DNA from: SICU01 sp038045445 | GTDB taxonomy: Archaea > Nanobdellota > Nanobdellia > Pacearchaeales > GW2011-AR1 | DNA length: 31,594 nucleotides | NCBI GenBank assembly: GCA_038045445.1 | Contig: JBBSYC010000016.1 | Location: forward strand, 1 to 31,594 | Reading direction: 5' to 3' | In this document: piece by piece, positions 15,008 through 22,428 of the stretch | How positions within the stretch are numbered: the first letter of the stretch is position 1 | Layout of the letters: every line of letters starts with the position of its first letter | Position numbers and translations under genes: made by a program | The notes under the pieces: generated by a model | What the model saw: only the letters and a program-made list of their open reading frames with translations | Databases searched by the model: none | Told to the model about the DNA's origin: nothing

Positions 15008-15373
15008 TTATCTTGATTCAAAATATTCTGTTTTTCTTTTTTCTTTTTGACGATTAAAATAATCTTTAGAGATTAAATTTAGTTGGTCAAATGTTAAGTC
15101 TTCAGGATAAGTATTCTTATCAAAACCTATACCGAATGCTTGATTATATGCAATTTCCCAATCTTGTCTGCTAGTAGAAGCAGGTTTTCCGTCATTATCT
15201 GCGATTAACCCCTTTACAAGATCATACATTTTTAACTGATTGCTTTTTCTTTGAAGATCTAGAATTTCCCTTTGAATATTTACATGTTTTCTCGTACAAT
15301 TAAATCCAGTTCCTAAAACTACGAGAAGACCGGTTCCCGCAAGAATAGCTCCTAGTGTTCTTTTAATACCCAT
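15008..15373 (-). CDS. Small membrane or lipoprotein-like hypothetical protein
   Basis: A 121-residue protein with an N-terminal hydrophobic segment at residues 7-24 ending GTGFNC, which resembles a lipobox with Cys26, followed by a charged, mostly helical domain. No family is recognised. A TATA box (about 15402) predicts a leaderless mRNA from its own promoter. It interrupts the usual SecE-Spt5-L11 order, so it is either a lineage-specific insertion or a helper acting near the Sec channel. Confidence 0.5.
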   Translation of the reverse strand: MGIKRTLGAILAGTGLLVVLGTGFNCTRKHVNIQREILDLQRKSNQLKMYDLVKGLIADNDGKPASTSRQDWEIAYNQAFGIGFDKNTYPEDLTFDQLNLISKDYFNRQKEKRKTEYFESR

Positions 15374-15464
15374 AAAATGGGTTCAAGTTTAAGGGTATTT
15401 ATATTTTGTGTAATGAAATATTTGTAAGAATTAGAAGTATAATTTATCCCTTACTTAAGAAAGA

Positions 15465-15632
15465 TTATCCAAAAACTCTCATTATAATCATTATCAAAAA
15501 ACCCACGAGGCCGATTGCTAAAATTCCTAATGCGGAGATTTTAGAAATCATGTTGAACTCTTGTCTTGTGGGTTTTTTAAGAACTGTCCAAACTCTTTTA
15601 CATTGAGCTAAAAAAGATTTTATTCTTTGCAT
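15465..15632 (-). CDS. secE: Protein translocase subunit SecE (Sec61 gamma)
   Basis: A 55-residue single-pass membrane protein. It has the family pattern: an amphipathic helix with QCKRVWTVLKKPTRQEF (residues 10-26), then the membrane helix ISALGILAIGLVGFLIM (about 32-48). SecE clamps SecY in the protein-conducting channel. It lies between FtsZ and the Spt5-L11 pair, its typical archaeal neighbourhood. The TATA box at 15654-15663 is about 26 nt before the ATG, so the mRNA is probably leaderless. Confidence 0.92.
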   Translation of the reverse strand: MQRIKSFLAQCKRVWTVLKKPTRQEFNMISKISALGILAIGLVGFLIMIIMRVFG

Positions 15633-15653
15633 TTATTTATATCATTCACTGGG

Positions 15654-15663
15654 TTTTTAAAAC
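15654..15663 (-). promoter_or_regulatory. secE promoter
   Basis: AGTTTTAAAAACC on the minus strand, centred about 26 nt before the ATG and lying in the 39-nt gap after ftsZ. Confidence 0.5.
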
Positions 15664-15671
15664 TAGTGTGG

Positions 15672-16766
15672 CTATTCATTTATGAATTTGATTCCTAATT
15701 CTTCTCCTAACGAAGTACTGTTATCATTTAACTTATAGTTTGATTTTGAGCCAACTATTTGAGGACTTTTTACTCCTGTAACTATTATGAGGACCTTGAT
15801 ATTCTTCTCCATGTCTGCGGAGATTTTTGCTCCAGAGATTATTTTTGCATCTGGAGATACTTTAGAGCTTACTTTTTCCATTACTTTTCTGTACTCGTCT
15901 AATGACATGTCTGGACCCCCAATTATATTGACTAATGCTCCCTTAGCAGATTCAATATTTACGTCGAGAAGAGGGTTATTTATTGCTCTTTCAACTGCTT
16001 CTATTGCCCTATCTTTTGCATTGTCAGACTCTCCTATTCCAATCAAAGACACTCCTCCGTTTGACATTACTGCTTTTACATCTGCAAAATCTAGATTTAC
16101 AAGACCTGCGGAAGTTATTAATTCCGCAATTCCTTTCACTGCATTTGTAAGAATTTCGTCTGCTACTTTGAATGCTGTTTGTATTGGTAGTTCTGGAGCT
16201 AATTCTAAAAGCTTATCATTTGGAATCACTATCAAAGTGTCTGCTATTTGTTCTAACCTCTCCAGACCGTATTGCGCATTTTCAATTCTTTTTTGCCCTT
16301 CTACTGTAAATGGGAGAGTTACTACGCCTATTACTAAGGCACCCGCTTTTTTAGCCAAGTCCGCAACTACTGGGGCTGAACCAGTTCCAGTACCTCCTCC
16401 GAGACCGCAAGTTATGAAAACTAAATCTGAATTTGACAATCTTTTACGAATCTCCTGTTCTGACTCTTTAGCTGCTTCCTCTCCAATTTTTGGATTGCTT
16501 CCTGCTCCAAGACCTCCTGTTAACTCTCTGCCTATCAATATTTTTACATCTGCATTTGTATAAAGAAGGTCTTGGGCATCGGTGTTTATTGCAATTACTT
16601 CACAACCCTTAATTCCTATTTCTTTCATTCTTGAAACTGAATTTCCTCCTCCTCCTCCGCAACCAATCACTTTAACACGGGCGCCTTGCTTTTTAACAAG
16701 CTGTTCTAATTCCTTATCAATCGAAGATACACTTTTCAAATCAGAATCTTCGTAATCACCTGTCAT
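15672..16766 (-). CDS. ftsZ: Cell division protein FtsZ
   Basis: A 364-residue tubulin-like GTPase that forms the division ring. Motifs: VIGCGGGGGNSVSRM near residue 35, the tubulin signature GGGTGTGSAPVVA near 123-135, PNDKLLELAPELP near 182, and the catalytic T7 loop NLDFADVKAVM near 223-233. The C-terminal tail ends ELGIKFINE after a short linker and may be the SepF-binding end. A TATA box at 16786-16796 lies 25 nt before the ATG (leaderless), with a 17-bp dyad just upstream. FtsZ1-type by general appearance; whether a second FtsZ exists cannot be seen here. Confidence 0.95.
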   Translation of the reverse strand: MTGDYEDSDLKSVSSIDKELEQLVKKQGARVKVIGCGGGGGNSVSRMKEIGIKGCEVIAINTDAQDLLYTNADVKILIGRELTGGLGAGSNPKIGEEAAKESEQEIRKRLSNSDLVFITCGLGGGTGTGSAPVVADLAKKAGALVIGVVTLPFTVEGQKRIENAQYGLERLEQIADTLIVIPNDKLLELAPELPIQTAFKVADEILTNAVKGIAELITSAGLVNLDFADVKAVMSNGGVSLIGIGESDNAKDRAIEAVERAINNPLLDVNIESAKGALVNIIGGPDMSLDEYRKVMEKVSSKVSPDAKIISGAKISADMEKNIKVLIIVTGVKSPQIVGSKSNYKLNDNSTSLGEELGIKFINE

Positions 16767-16785
16767 GTTTTATCGAATTGTAAAC

Positions 16786-16796
16786 AATTTATAAGC
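16786..16796 (-). promoter_or_regulatory. ftsZ promoter
   Basis: GCTTATAAATT on the minus strand, centred 25 nt before the ATG at 16766. It predicts a leaderless ftsZ mRNA. Confidence 0.6.
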
Positions 16797-16804
16797 ATTG
16801 TTAT

Positions 16805-16821
16805 ATCCAATTTCATTGGAT
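16805..16821. repeat. 7-3-7 inverted repeat upstream of ftsZ, candidate operator
   Basis: ATCCAAT-TTC-ATTGGAT is a perfect dyad about 9 bp beyond the ftsZ TATA box and 8 bp after the FKBP stop. It is placed either to bind a dimeric regulator of ftsZ or to form a 3' hairpin on the FKBP mRNA. No T tract follows it directly. Confidence 0.45.
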
Positions 16822-16829
16822 TTACTTAA

Positions 16830-17492
16830 CTATTCTTCTTTTTTAGATTCTATTTCTTTAAATGAAACTTCTCTTCCTAGAAACTCTTTGAATTTTGATT
16901 GTGATTGATTGACAAAATTTTCTAATATTTTAGGACCATTTATTGTAATAGAATCTCCTTCTATTATTACTTGAGGTACGTGTCTAAATAAAAGATTACA
17001 AACTGTCTCTGTTTTTTCCTTTAAATCTTCTACAATCCTTGAAATAGAAAATTTATAAGTCACCTCTTTTCCCGCTAGAGGATTATTGAAATCTGTTATT
17101 ACTCTTGCTCCCGAGATGGTTATTATTTTTGCAAGCTGATTGTCAAAAACGAATGAGGTTCCAGGTTTTGGATTTAATTTCTGCTCATGAAAAACCTTGA
17201 GAGGTATTATTCTGACGAGTTCTGTTCTTCTCTGACCGAATGCTTCTTTAGGACTTAAGACGATTTCATAATCTTTGTTTAGCTCTTTTCCTTCGAGATA
17301 TTCGTCAAAACCTTTTACCACCATTCTCTGACCGATTATAATTACTGTCTTTTCAGGATTGGCTCTCTCGTCTACTTTTTTTGCTTCTTCTTTTATATTT
17401 GAATCAAATACTCTTCCGTCAACTAAACCAGTGAACTTTATTTCGACAAAGTCTCCTTTCTTTACCATTATACTATTTTGTGACTGATTCAT
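16830..17492 (-). CDS. FKBP-type peptidyl-prolyl isomerase (SlyD-like)
   Basis: A 220-residue chaperone-isomerase. The FKBP half-domain GDFVEIKFTGLVDGRVFDSN (about residues 13-32), the VIIIGQRMVVKGFDEYLEG strand-turn and SPKEAFGQRRTELVRIIP are hallmarks of archaeal SlyD-like FKBPs, with the insert-in-flap domain following. Residues 150-220 form an extra C-terminal domain typical of long archaeal forms. The TATA at 17513-17520 predicts a start near 17492, which supports the first ATG over the one at 17468. It is cytosolic and aids proline-limited folding. Confidence 0.88.
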   Translation of the reverse strand: MNQSQNSIMVKKGDFVEIKFTGLVDGRVFDSNIKEEAKKVDERANPEKTVIIIGQRMVVKGFDEYLEGKELNKDYEIVLSPKEAFGQRRTELVRIIPLKVFHEQKLNPKPGTSFVFDNQLAKIITISGARVITDFNNPLAGKEVTYKFSISRIVEDLKEKTETVCNLLFRHVPQVIIEGDSITINGPKILENFVNQSQSKFKEFLGREVSFKEIESKKEE

Positions 17493-17512
17493 TGTCTTGA
17501 GTTAAACCCTGG

Positions 17513-17520
17513 CTTTAAAA
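17513..17520 (-). promoter_or_regulatory. FKBP gene promoter
   Basis: GAAAGTTTTTTAAAG on the minus strand gives BRE plus TATA about 25 nt before the ATG at 17492. Confidence 0.55.
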
Positions 17521-17602
17521 AACTTTCATTTTAGAGGTTGTAAATTTTGTAATAGACTTAATTTAAAATTCTCTTTACAAATTGGATGAACGGCATCGAA
17601 GG

Positions 17603-17611
17603 TTTTATAAA
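17603..17611 (+). promoter_or_regulatory. aIF5A promoter
   Basis: CGAAGGTTTTATAAA combines BRE and TATA, centred about 26 nt before the ATG at 17633. The mRNA should be leaderless, which argues against the longer frame that starts at 17582. Confidence 0.65.
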
Positions 17612-17632
17612 TGCTCTTGCAAAAAACTTGTT

Positions 17633-18022
17633 ATGGTTTTGAAATTAATTCAGGCTACTTCTGCTAAACCAGGTACGACTGTGTTATGGGATGGTGTTCC
17701 TTGTGTGGTGAAGTCCAATGACCAGAGTAAAACTGGAAAACATGGAAGTATGAAGTGTAGGATGGAAGTTGTTGGGATATTTGACCATAAAAAGAGAATT
17801 GGTGTATTGCCTGGAAGTGAATCTCTGGAAGTCCCTAACGTTGAAAAAAAGAGGGCGCAGGTTCTTACTGTGGATGGAGATTTAGTTAGCGTAATGGATC
17901 TTGAGAATTTTGAGACTCTTAATCTACCTTATGACGAAGAACTAAAGGATAAGCTCGAAGCAGAGCAACAGGTAGAGTATTGGGATGTAGAAGGTAAAAG
18001 AGTCGTAATGAGGATAAATTAA
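17633..18022 (+). CDS. eif5a: Translation initiation factor 5A
   Basis: A 129-residue factor with the hypusine loop KTGKHGS at residues 33-39. Lys36 is the residue converted to hypusine. The N-terminal SH3-like domain and the C-terminal OB fold (about residues 70-129) are both full length. aIF5A binds the ribosomal E site and relieves stalling, notably at proline runs. It heads an operon with eL40 (1-nt gap) and a site-2 protease. Confidence 0.93.
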   Translation: MVLKLIQATSAKPGTTVLWDGVPCVVKSNDQSKTGKHGSMKCRMEVVGIFDHKKRIGVLPGSESLEVPNVEKKRAQVLTVDGDLVSVMDLENFETLNLPYDEELKDKLEAEQQVEYWDVEGKRVVMRIN

Positions 18023-18023
18023 C

Positions 18024-18197
18024 ATGGCTACGAAATTACCTGCTGCGCAAATGAGACTTTTCAGAAATATGTTTGTTTGCAAAAACTGCGGGCAGAAAAT
18101 GAGGTCCGAATCCTTAAAAGTGATTTCAAAAAAGATAAGATGTAGGAAGTGTGGAAGACACAGCTTTAGAACATTGCGTATGAAAAAAACCAAATGA
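18024..18197 (+). CDS. rpl40e: Ribosomal protein eL40
   Basis: A 57-residue basic protein with a zinc ribbon: CKNC (Cys19, Cys22) and CRKC (Cys40, Cys43), followed by RHSFRTLRMKKTK. It starts MATKLPAAQMRLFRNMFV. This matches archaeal eL40, a large-subunit protein fused to ubiquitin in eukaryotes. It lies 1 nt after aIF5A and 10 nt before the protease gene, so it is clearly within one operon. Confidence 0.85.
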   Translation: MATKLPAAQMRLFRNMFVCKNCGQKMRSESLKVISKKIRCRKCGRHSFRTLRMKKTK

Positions 18198-18207
18198 GGA
18201 ATGATGA

Positions 18208-19623
18208 ATGGCTAGCTTTATAGTATATGATTTAGTATTTCTTGTACTTTTTAGTGTATCTGCTTTTTTAATTTTGAGAAAGAATAAACAAAACTTAAAG
18301 AGACAAGGTTGGATATTTTTGTACCATACTAAAGTTGGCATAAAGCTCATGGATTGGGCTTCTATGAAGTTTGGCAAATTATTGAAGCCTTTAAGTTATG
18401 TTGTTATAGCTTCTGGGTATGCTTTGATGGGGGGTATTTTGTGGATGATTACGAAAACAGTCTGGATTTATGTTTCAACTCCTATCCCTGACCAATTAAA
18501 GAATTTGCCACCTATTGCTCCGCTTATACCTTACTTTCCTAAATTGTTCAATCTGGAGTCTTTCTTTCCACCTCTTTATTTCACATATTTTCTTGTTGCA
18601 TTAGCAGTTGTTGCATTGTCTCATGAATTTTCTCATGGTCTATTTGCTAGACTTTGGAAAATAAAAGTTAAGACAACAGGTCTTGCATTTTTTGGACCTT
18701 TCTTCGGAGCATTTGTTGAACCAGATGAAAAGCAGATGGCTAAAGCTCCTAAGAAACATCAACTGTCTATATTGGCTGCAGGAACTTTTGCAAACATTGT
18801 GATGTTTGTCTTATTTGGAGTGTTGCTTGCATTATTCTTTTCTTTGAGCTTTGCACCTGCAGGAGTCATATTTAATTCATATTCTCAAGGAATTGTTAAT
18901 GTCTCTCAGATAACTCATATAGGTAATGTTAGCGTTACCTCTTTGTCTGAAATTCCTGGACTTGTTCAAGAGGGTCTTAACAAGATAACAACTTCTGATA
19001 AAAAGATTTACTATGCTCCCAAAGAAGCATTGACTTTGGAAATTTTGGAGAATAATGAACAAATAATTTTATTTGATGATGCTCCTGCAGTAAAGGCTAA
19101 TCTCGTAGGAGCAATAACCTCAATTGATGGTAAGATGATTAGAAGTCAGCAAGAACTTTCTTCTGTTTTGTATGATATTGAACCAGGCAAGACAGTTGTT
19201 GTGACAACAATTGATTCTGAAAAGCAGGCGCACAATTATGATATCAAGCTTGGAAACAGAAATGGTTCTGCTTATCTTGGAATCGGATTCTATTCAAGAG
19301 AAACTGGAGGATTCGGAGGGCTTGTTTCTAAGGGAATTTCTAAATTCAAGAATCCTAATATATATTATGCTCCTACTTGGGACGGAGATTTTGCACAATT
19401 TATATACGACTTATTGTGGTGGGTAGTAATAATAAATATTCTTGTGGCTTTGATGAATATGCTTCCAGTATCTATTCTTGATGGTGGAAGATTCTTTTAT
19501 CTCACTATTTTGGGAATCACGGGGAACGCTTCTTGGGCGAAGAAAGCTTACTCCTGGGTAACTTGGTTTATACTATTATTACTTGCAATAATGATGGGTA
19601 AGTGGTTTGTTAATCTGTTCTGA
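18208..19623 (+). CDS. Site-2 protease family (M50) metalloprotease
   Basis: A 471-residue polytopic membrane protease. The zinc site HEFSHG is at residues 139-144, inside a membrane helix. The second ligand motif N-x2-P-x4-LDGG (NMLPVSILDGG) ends at residue 427. Residues about 215-370 are a soluble insert with a PDZ-like part (AVKANLVGAITSIDGKMI). The family cuts transmembrane segments, releasing regulators or clearing signal peptides. Membrane helices cluster at 1-25, 62-90, 125-145, 170-215 and 400-470. Substrates are unknown. It is the third gene of the aIF5A-eL40 operon. Confidence 0.9.
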   Translation: MASFIVYDLVFLVLFSVSAFLILRKNKQNLKRQGWIFLYHTKVGIKLMDWASMKFGKLLKPLSYVVIASGYALMGGILWMITKTVWIYVSTPIPDQLKNLPPIAPLIPYFPKLFNLESFFPPLYFTYFLVALAVVALSHEFSHGLFARLWKIKVKTTGLAFFGPFFGAFVEPDEKQMAKAPKKHQLSILAAGTFANIVMFVLFGVLLALFFSLSFAPAGVIFNSYSQGIVNVSQITHIGNVSVTSLSEIPGLVQEGLNKITTSDKKIYYAPKEALTLEILENNEQIILFDDAPAVKANLVGAITSIDGKMIRSQQELSSVLYDIEPGKTVVVTTIDSEKQAHNYDIKLGNRNGSAYLGIGFYSRETGGFGGLVSKGISKFKNPNIYYAPTWDGDFAQFIYDLLWWVVIINILVALMNMLPVSILDGGRFFYLTILGITGNASWAKKAYSWVTWFILLLLAIMMGKWFVNLF

Positions 19624-19636
19624 TTTTCTGGATTAT

Positions 19637-19969
19637 TTACTCAACCTTTGAGCTTTTGTCTGAAGAAAAATAAGTGTGTGCAAATCCTTCATAAAATCTT
19701 CTTATTCTGTCAGGGTTAACTTCAAAAGCTCTTGCTAACATCATCATTTCTAATAGTCTTCCTTCTTGGTCTCTCGCACCTACTCTTTTACCAACCATTA
19801 TTTCCATTGCAAGCCAATACTCTCTTTTTGAATCAAAATGCATTGCCGCTAATAATCTTTGACCTCGAGTTGGAGACTCTGGATTTATCCTCTTGTCTCT
19901 CTCTCTCGCTACAGATAATAATTCTCTTACATAAGAATCAACTTGTTGGACTATGTTCTCATCTTCCAT
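19637..19969 (-). CDS. Small helical hypothetical protein
   Basis: A 110-residue soluble protein that looks all-helical, with charged stretches (VARERDKRI, MVGKRVGARDQEGR). No family is recognised and no cysteine or membrane segment is present. A TATA box near 20001 lies about 25-30 nt upstream of the ATG. It is convergent with the protease gene and divergent from the BtpA-like gene. Confidence 0.5.
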   Translation of the reverse strand: MEDENIVQQVDSYVRELLSVARERDKRINPESPTRGQRLLAAMHFDSKREYWLAMEIMVGKRVGARDQEGRLLEMMMLARAFEVNPDRIRRFYEGFAHTYFSSDKSSKVE

Positions 19970-20056
19970 AAATTTTATGTATTTGTAAGGTTTATAATAT
20001 TTTGTGTGCCTTTAATTTATATATATTCTTAAAAAGTGAAGCTAATTAAATTGTTA

Positions 20057-20770
20057 ATGGGTGTGCAAGAATTTAGAGAAGTTTTCCCCAATAAAAAATC
20101 AGTTATTTGGATGATTCACTTAGCAGGTAATGGAGCACACGAAAAACTAAATAGAGCTCTGGAAGAAATCGCGATTTATGACGGAGAAGGAGTTGACGGA
20201 TTCATTGTAGAAAATTATCATGGGGACATATCTGATGTCCAGAGCGTTTTAGATGCAATTTCTAGAAAACGAGATGCTTCATTAATCGTAGGAGTAAATA
20301 CTCTTGGAAGCCGTCTTGATTATCAATGGATTTCAAAATATGGAATCGGTTTTATACAGTTTGATAATGGGCTTTCTCCAAATATTTCAGAACCTGATTA
20401 TGTAAAGTTAAGAAAAGAACACCCAAGAGTTCCAATATTAGGAGGAGTTCGATTCAAATATCAAGCTAAAAGTGGATTAAGTTTGGCTCAAGAAGTTGCA
20501 GTGGCAAGAAACAAGTGTGATGCGATTGTAACAACTGGAGACGGAACAGGGATTGAAACTCCACTTGATAAATTAAGATTATTTAGAGAATTGATTGGAG
20601 ATTTTCCATTGGTTGTAGGAGCAGGAGTTACTGCAGATAATGTTTATGACCAATTACAAATTGGAGATGCTGCAATTGTGGGAAGTTATTTTAAAAATGG
20701 AAATACTGAAGCAGAGATAGATAGAAGACGAGTAAGAGATTTAATGAGAATAGTAGAAGAATTCAATTAA
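20057..20770 (+). CDS. BtpA/SgcQ family TIM-barrel protein
   Basis: A 237-residue predicted alpha/beta barrel. Marks of the BtpA family are VIWMIHLAGNG at the start, GVDGFIVENYHGD, IVGVNTLGS, and AAIVGSYFKNGN near the end. BtpA was named for photosystem I stability in cyanobacteria; in archaea its reaction is unknown. The frame extends upstream to a GTG at 20036, but the TATA box (about 20013-20025) is too close to that codon, so the ATG at 20057 is preferred. The last codons overlap a 28-bp direct repeat shared with 21534-21561. Confidence 0.8.
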   Translation: MGVQEFREVFPNKKSVIWMIHLAGNGAHEKLNRALEEIAIYDGEGVDGFIVENYHGDISDVQSVLDAISRKRDASLIVGVNTLGSRLDYQWISKYGIGFIQFDNGLSPNISEPDYVKLRKEHPRVPILGGVRFKYQAKSGLSLAQEVAVARNKCDAIVTTGDGTGIETPLDKLRLFRELIGDFPLVVGAGVTADNVYDQLQIGDAAIVGSYFKNGNTEAEIDRRRVRDLMRIVEEFN

Positions 20771-20792
20771 TAATTTCAACGCCGTTTTTTGT
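20765..20792. repeat. Direct repeat, left copy (displaced gene 3' end)
   Basis: This 28-bp stretch matches 21534-21561 at 26 positions. Read on the minus strand it encodes TKNGVEIIN and a stop. The intact gene at 21532-21885 ends TKNGIEVIN. It therefore looks like a detached copy of that gene's 3' end, now overlapping the BtpA-like stop codon. Confidence 0.75.
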
Positions 20793-20796
20793 TTTA

Positions 20797-21219
20797 TTAA
20801 AATTCGCTATCTTCAAATTTTAGATTAAGACTTCCTAAAAATCTTTTAGGAGTCATATATTCTTCAAAATCATTAAAGTCTCTATCATAGGATATGAGCT
20901 TTAGACCATATTTTTGAGCAGAGGCTAATTGCTCAATATCTTTATCTTTTATTTTTCCTTTTAATTCTTTAATCTGCTCAACAACCTCTTCTTTGAAGAC
21001 TAATGAACAATTATCTAGCAAATATTTTCTAAATTTCTTAGCCAACTCTTTAGAATGTTTTCTTTCAAAATAAAAAATTACTTCTTTTAAAACCATTTCT
21101 GAAATAACTGCTTCGATTTTATAATCATTAAGCATATCAATTATCTTTGCACTATTTGATTCTGGAAACTCGAAAGAGTAAATGAACACATTAGTATCTA
21201 AAAATACTCTTAATTTCAT
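20797..21219 (-). CDS. vapC: PIN-domain ribonuclease toxin (VapC family)
   Basis: A 140-residue PIN-domain protein. Acidic residues of the active site are visible: Asp8 in FLDTNVFIY, Glu41 or Glu46 in ISEMVLKEV, Asp94 in KDKDIEQLA, and Asp112/Asp114 in ISYDRDFNDF. VapC toxins cut tRNA or rRNA with magnesium and stop translation. The start is 2 nt after the antitoxin stop, the usual order for a vapBC operon. The pair sits between two copies of a 28-bp repeat. Confidence 0.88.
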   Translation of the reverse strand: MKLRVFLDTNVFIYSFEFPESNSAKIIDMLNDYKIEAVISEMVLKEVIFYFERKHSKELAKKFRKYLLDNCSLVFKEEVVEQIKELKGKIKDKDIEQLASAQKYGLKLISYDRDFNDFEEYMTPKRFLGSLNLKFEDSEF

Positions 21220-21221
21220 TA

Positions 21222-21479
21222 TTATCTTACTTCCTCTTCCAATTTCTCTAAATCTTTAGCTAACTGTTCTGGTGAAATCTTCCTTCTTGGAAAAGTTCTA
21301 ATTTCATCCCATTGCTCTTTTCTTCCAAGCAATCCTAGTTTTAAAAAATAATTAGCTAATGCTGCCCTTATTGCTTCGGATTTAGAGCTAAAAAGCCCAT
21401 TCTTTACAATTTCTTCTAAGAGTTTTGCCTCCATACCTTTGAACTTCAAAGTTAAGGCTATTTCATTATTCTCATTCAT
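21222..21479 (-). CDS. vapB: Ribbon-helix-helix antitoxin (VapB type)
   Basis: An 85-residue protein. The N-terminal 45 residues have the ribbon-helix-helix pattern: strand IALTLKFKG, helix EAKLLEEIVKNGLF, turn SSKSEAIRAALANYF. The C-terminal half is charged and would wrap the toxin. As in the family, it should bind its own promoter as a repressor together with VapC. The TATA at 21502-21510 is about 27 nt before the ATG, giving a leaderless message. Confidence 0.85.
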   Translation of the reverse strand: MNENNEIALTLKFKGMEAKLLEEIVKNGLFSSKSEAIRAALANYFLKLGLLGRKEQWDEIRTFPRRKISPEQLAKDLEKLEEEVR

Positions 21480-21501
21480 GTTATAGCGATATGATAGTAG
21501 A

Positions 21502-21510
21502 TTTATATAC
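21502..21510 (-). promoter_or_regulatory. vapBC promoter
   Basis: CGAAAAGTATATAAAT on the minus strand: BRE then TATA, about 27 nt before the vapB ATG. Confidence 0.6.
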
Positions 21511-21531
21511 TTTTCGGCGTTTTAAATATTT

Positions 21532-21885
21532 TTAATTAATAACTTCAATGCCGTTTTTTGTAAATACGACTAACCTTATTCCCACGGGAACAGACAATAA
21601 TGAACTTATTAATGCCATGTGTTCTTTTCCTGTGCCTGATGCAATTGAAACATGAACATCAAAACTTGAGAATTTAGGCCTTAATTTTTTTATCATCTCT
21701 TCTTTAACATCTAAAAGAGGTTTTGAGGTATCAATAATAACTAAGTCAGATTCTTTTGGAGAGATGTATTCTTCTGCTGTTTTTGATTTGACCAAAATTA
21801 TTTTTTCCCATTCTCCTCTATTAATAAGACCTGTAATCTGGCCCCAGTTCTGCTTGTCATCTCCGAGAAAGGCTACTAATTCCAT
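21532..21885 (-). CDS. Small Rossmann-like protein, possibly CARF-related
   Basis: A 117-residue protein of no family I can name with confidence. Strands ELVAFLG (residues 2-8), KIILVKS (28-34) and DLVIID (47-52) suggest a Rossmann-like sheet. SIASGTGKEHMAL (80-92), followed by helix and IRLVVF (103-108), recalls the conserved GT-K-M core of CARF ligand-binding domains found in CRISPR regulators. No CRISPR array or cas gene is present. It shares a TATA box with the divergent winged-helix gene. The last 30 bp are duplicated beyond vapBC. Confidence 0.5.
   Translation of the reverse strand: MELVAFLGDDKQNWGQITGLINRGEWEKIILVKSKTAEEYISPKESDLVIIDTSKPLLDVKEEMIKKLRPKFSSFDVHVSIASGTGKEHMALISSLLSVPVGIRLVVFTKNGIEVIN
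21534..21561. repeat. Direct repeat, right copy (gene 3' end)
   Basis: This copy is the true 3' end of the gene at 21532-21885. It matches 20765-20792 at 26 of 28 positions, and the match stops sharply at both ends. The 741 bp between the copies hold vapBC and little else. Confidence 0.75.
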
Positions 21886-21912
21886 TTTATAACTTTAGAT
21901 TTGAAAGATTAC

Positions 21913-21920
21913 ATTTATAA
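21913..21920. promoter_or_regulatory. Shared bidirectional TATA region
   Basis: ATTTATAA reads as a TATA box on both strands. It is about 32 nt from the minus-strand ATG at 21885 and about 62 nt from the plus-strand ATG at 21979. One element may serve both genes. Confidence 0.45.
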
Positions 21921-21978
21921 TCATTATTGTTATTGATGGATTGATGGATTCAACTCACAATGGGAGAAAGAATTGAAC

Positions 21979-22425
21979 ATGGCAAGAGACGTTCCGCTTC
22001 ATGAGATAACTCTTAGAAAATATGAGAAACCATATGATTCTTCTAAAAGAGAAATTGTCAGAAAGATTTGCTTGTCTTTAGGATTATTGCAACCTGGAGA
22101 CGGCAGAGATATTATTGTAGATATACTTCTTGCATTGGAAGATGCTCGTAAGGAAAAGAAAGAACTTACATCTTTTGAAGTGAGAGATATTGTTACAAAA
22201 ATGCGCCATGACAGCTCTCTGGAGGCAAAGGGCATTGCTGAAAGTAACATTAGGAGACAATTAAAGAGGCTAAGAGATATTATGATTGTTGAAAAAAAGA
22301 ATAATCTTTACAGAGTTGCAGAATTTGCACCTTTGCATGAGTTGTTTGAACATAAGATTGAGAAATTCTTGATTCCACAGACTATCGATAGGATTAAGGA
22401 ATATCTGCAAGTGTTGGATAGGTAA
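21979..22425 (+). CDS. Winged-helix DNA-binding protein, unknown regulon
   Basis: A 148-residue protein. A helical N-terminus (residues 1-35) is followed by IIVDILLALEDARKEKKELTSFEVRDIV and IAESNIRRQLKRLRDIMIVEKKNNLYRVAEF, a winged-helix DNA-binding pattern with the recognition helix near residues 85-100. The C-terminal helices (115-148) may dimerise. The ATG at 21979 is preferred over a TTG two codons upstream, with GGGAG about 13 nt upstream. It is divergent from the CARF-like gene; the two could be a split sensor and DNA-binder. Confidence 0.6.
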   Translation: MARDVPLHEITLRKYEKPYDSSKREIVRKICLSLGLLQPGDGRDIIVDILLALEDARKEKKELTSFEVRDIVTKMRHDSSLEAKGIAESNIRRQLKRLRDIMIVEKKNNLYRVAEFAPLHELFEHKIEKFLIPQTIDRIKEYLQVLDR

Positions 22426-22428
22426 TAA

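Noticed and set aside
15497..15577. Inverted repeat AAAAAACCCAC / GTGGGTTTTTT that looks like a long hairpin
   Set aside because: Both arms are codons of secE (KKPT and LVGF segments), so coding constraint explains them.
15787..16563. A 258-codon plus-strand frame opposite ftsZ
   Set aside because: Antisense shadow of a conserved gene; composition reflects reverse-complemented FtsZ codons.
21532..21885. A CRISPR-Cas locus hinted at by the CARF-like protein
   Set aside because: No repeat-spacer array and no cas gene is present in the window.
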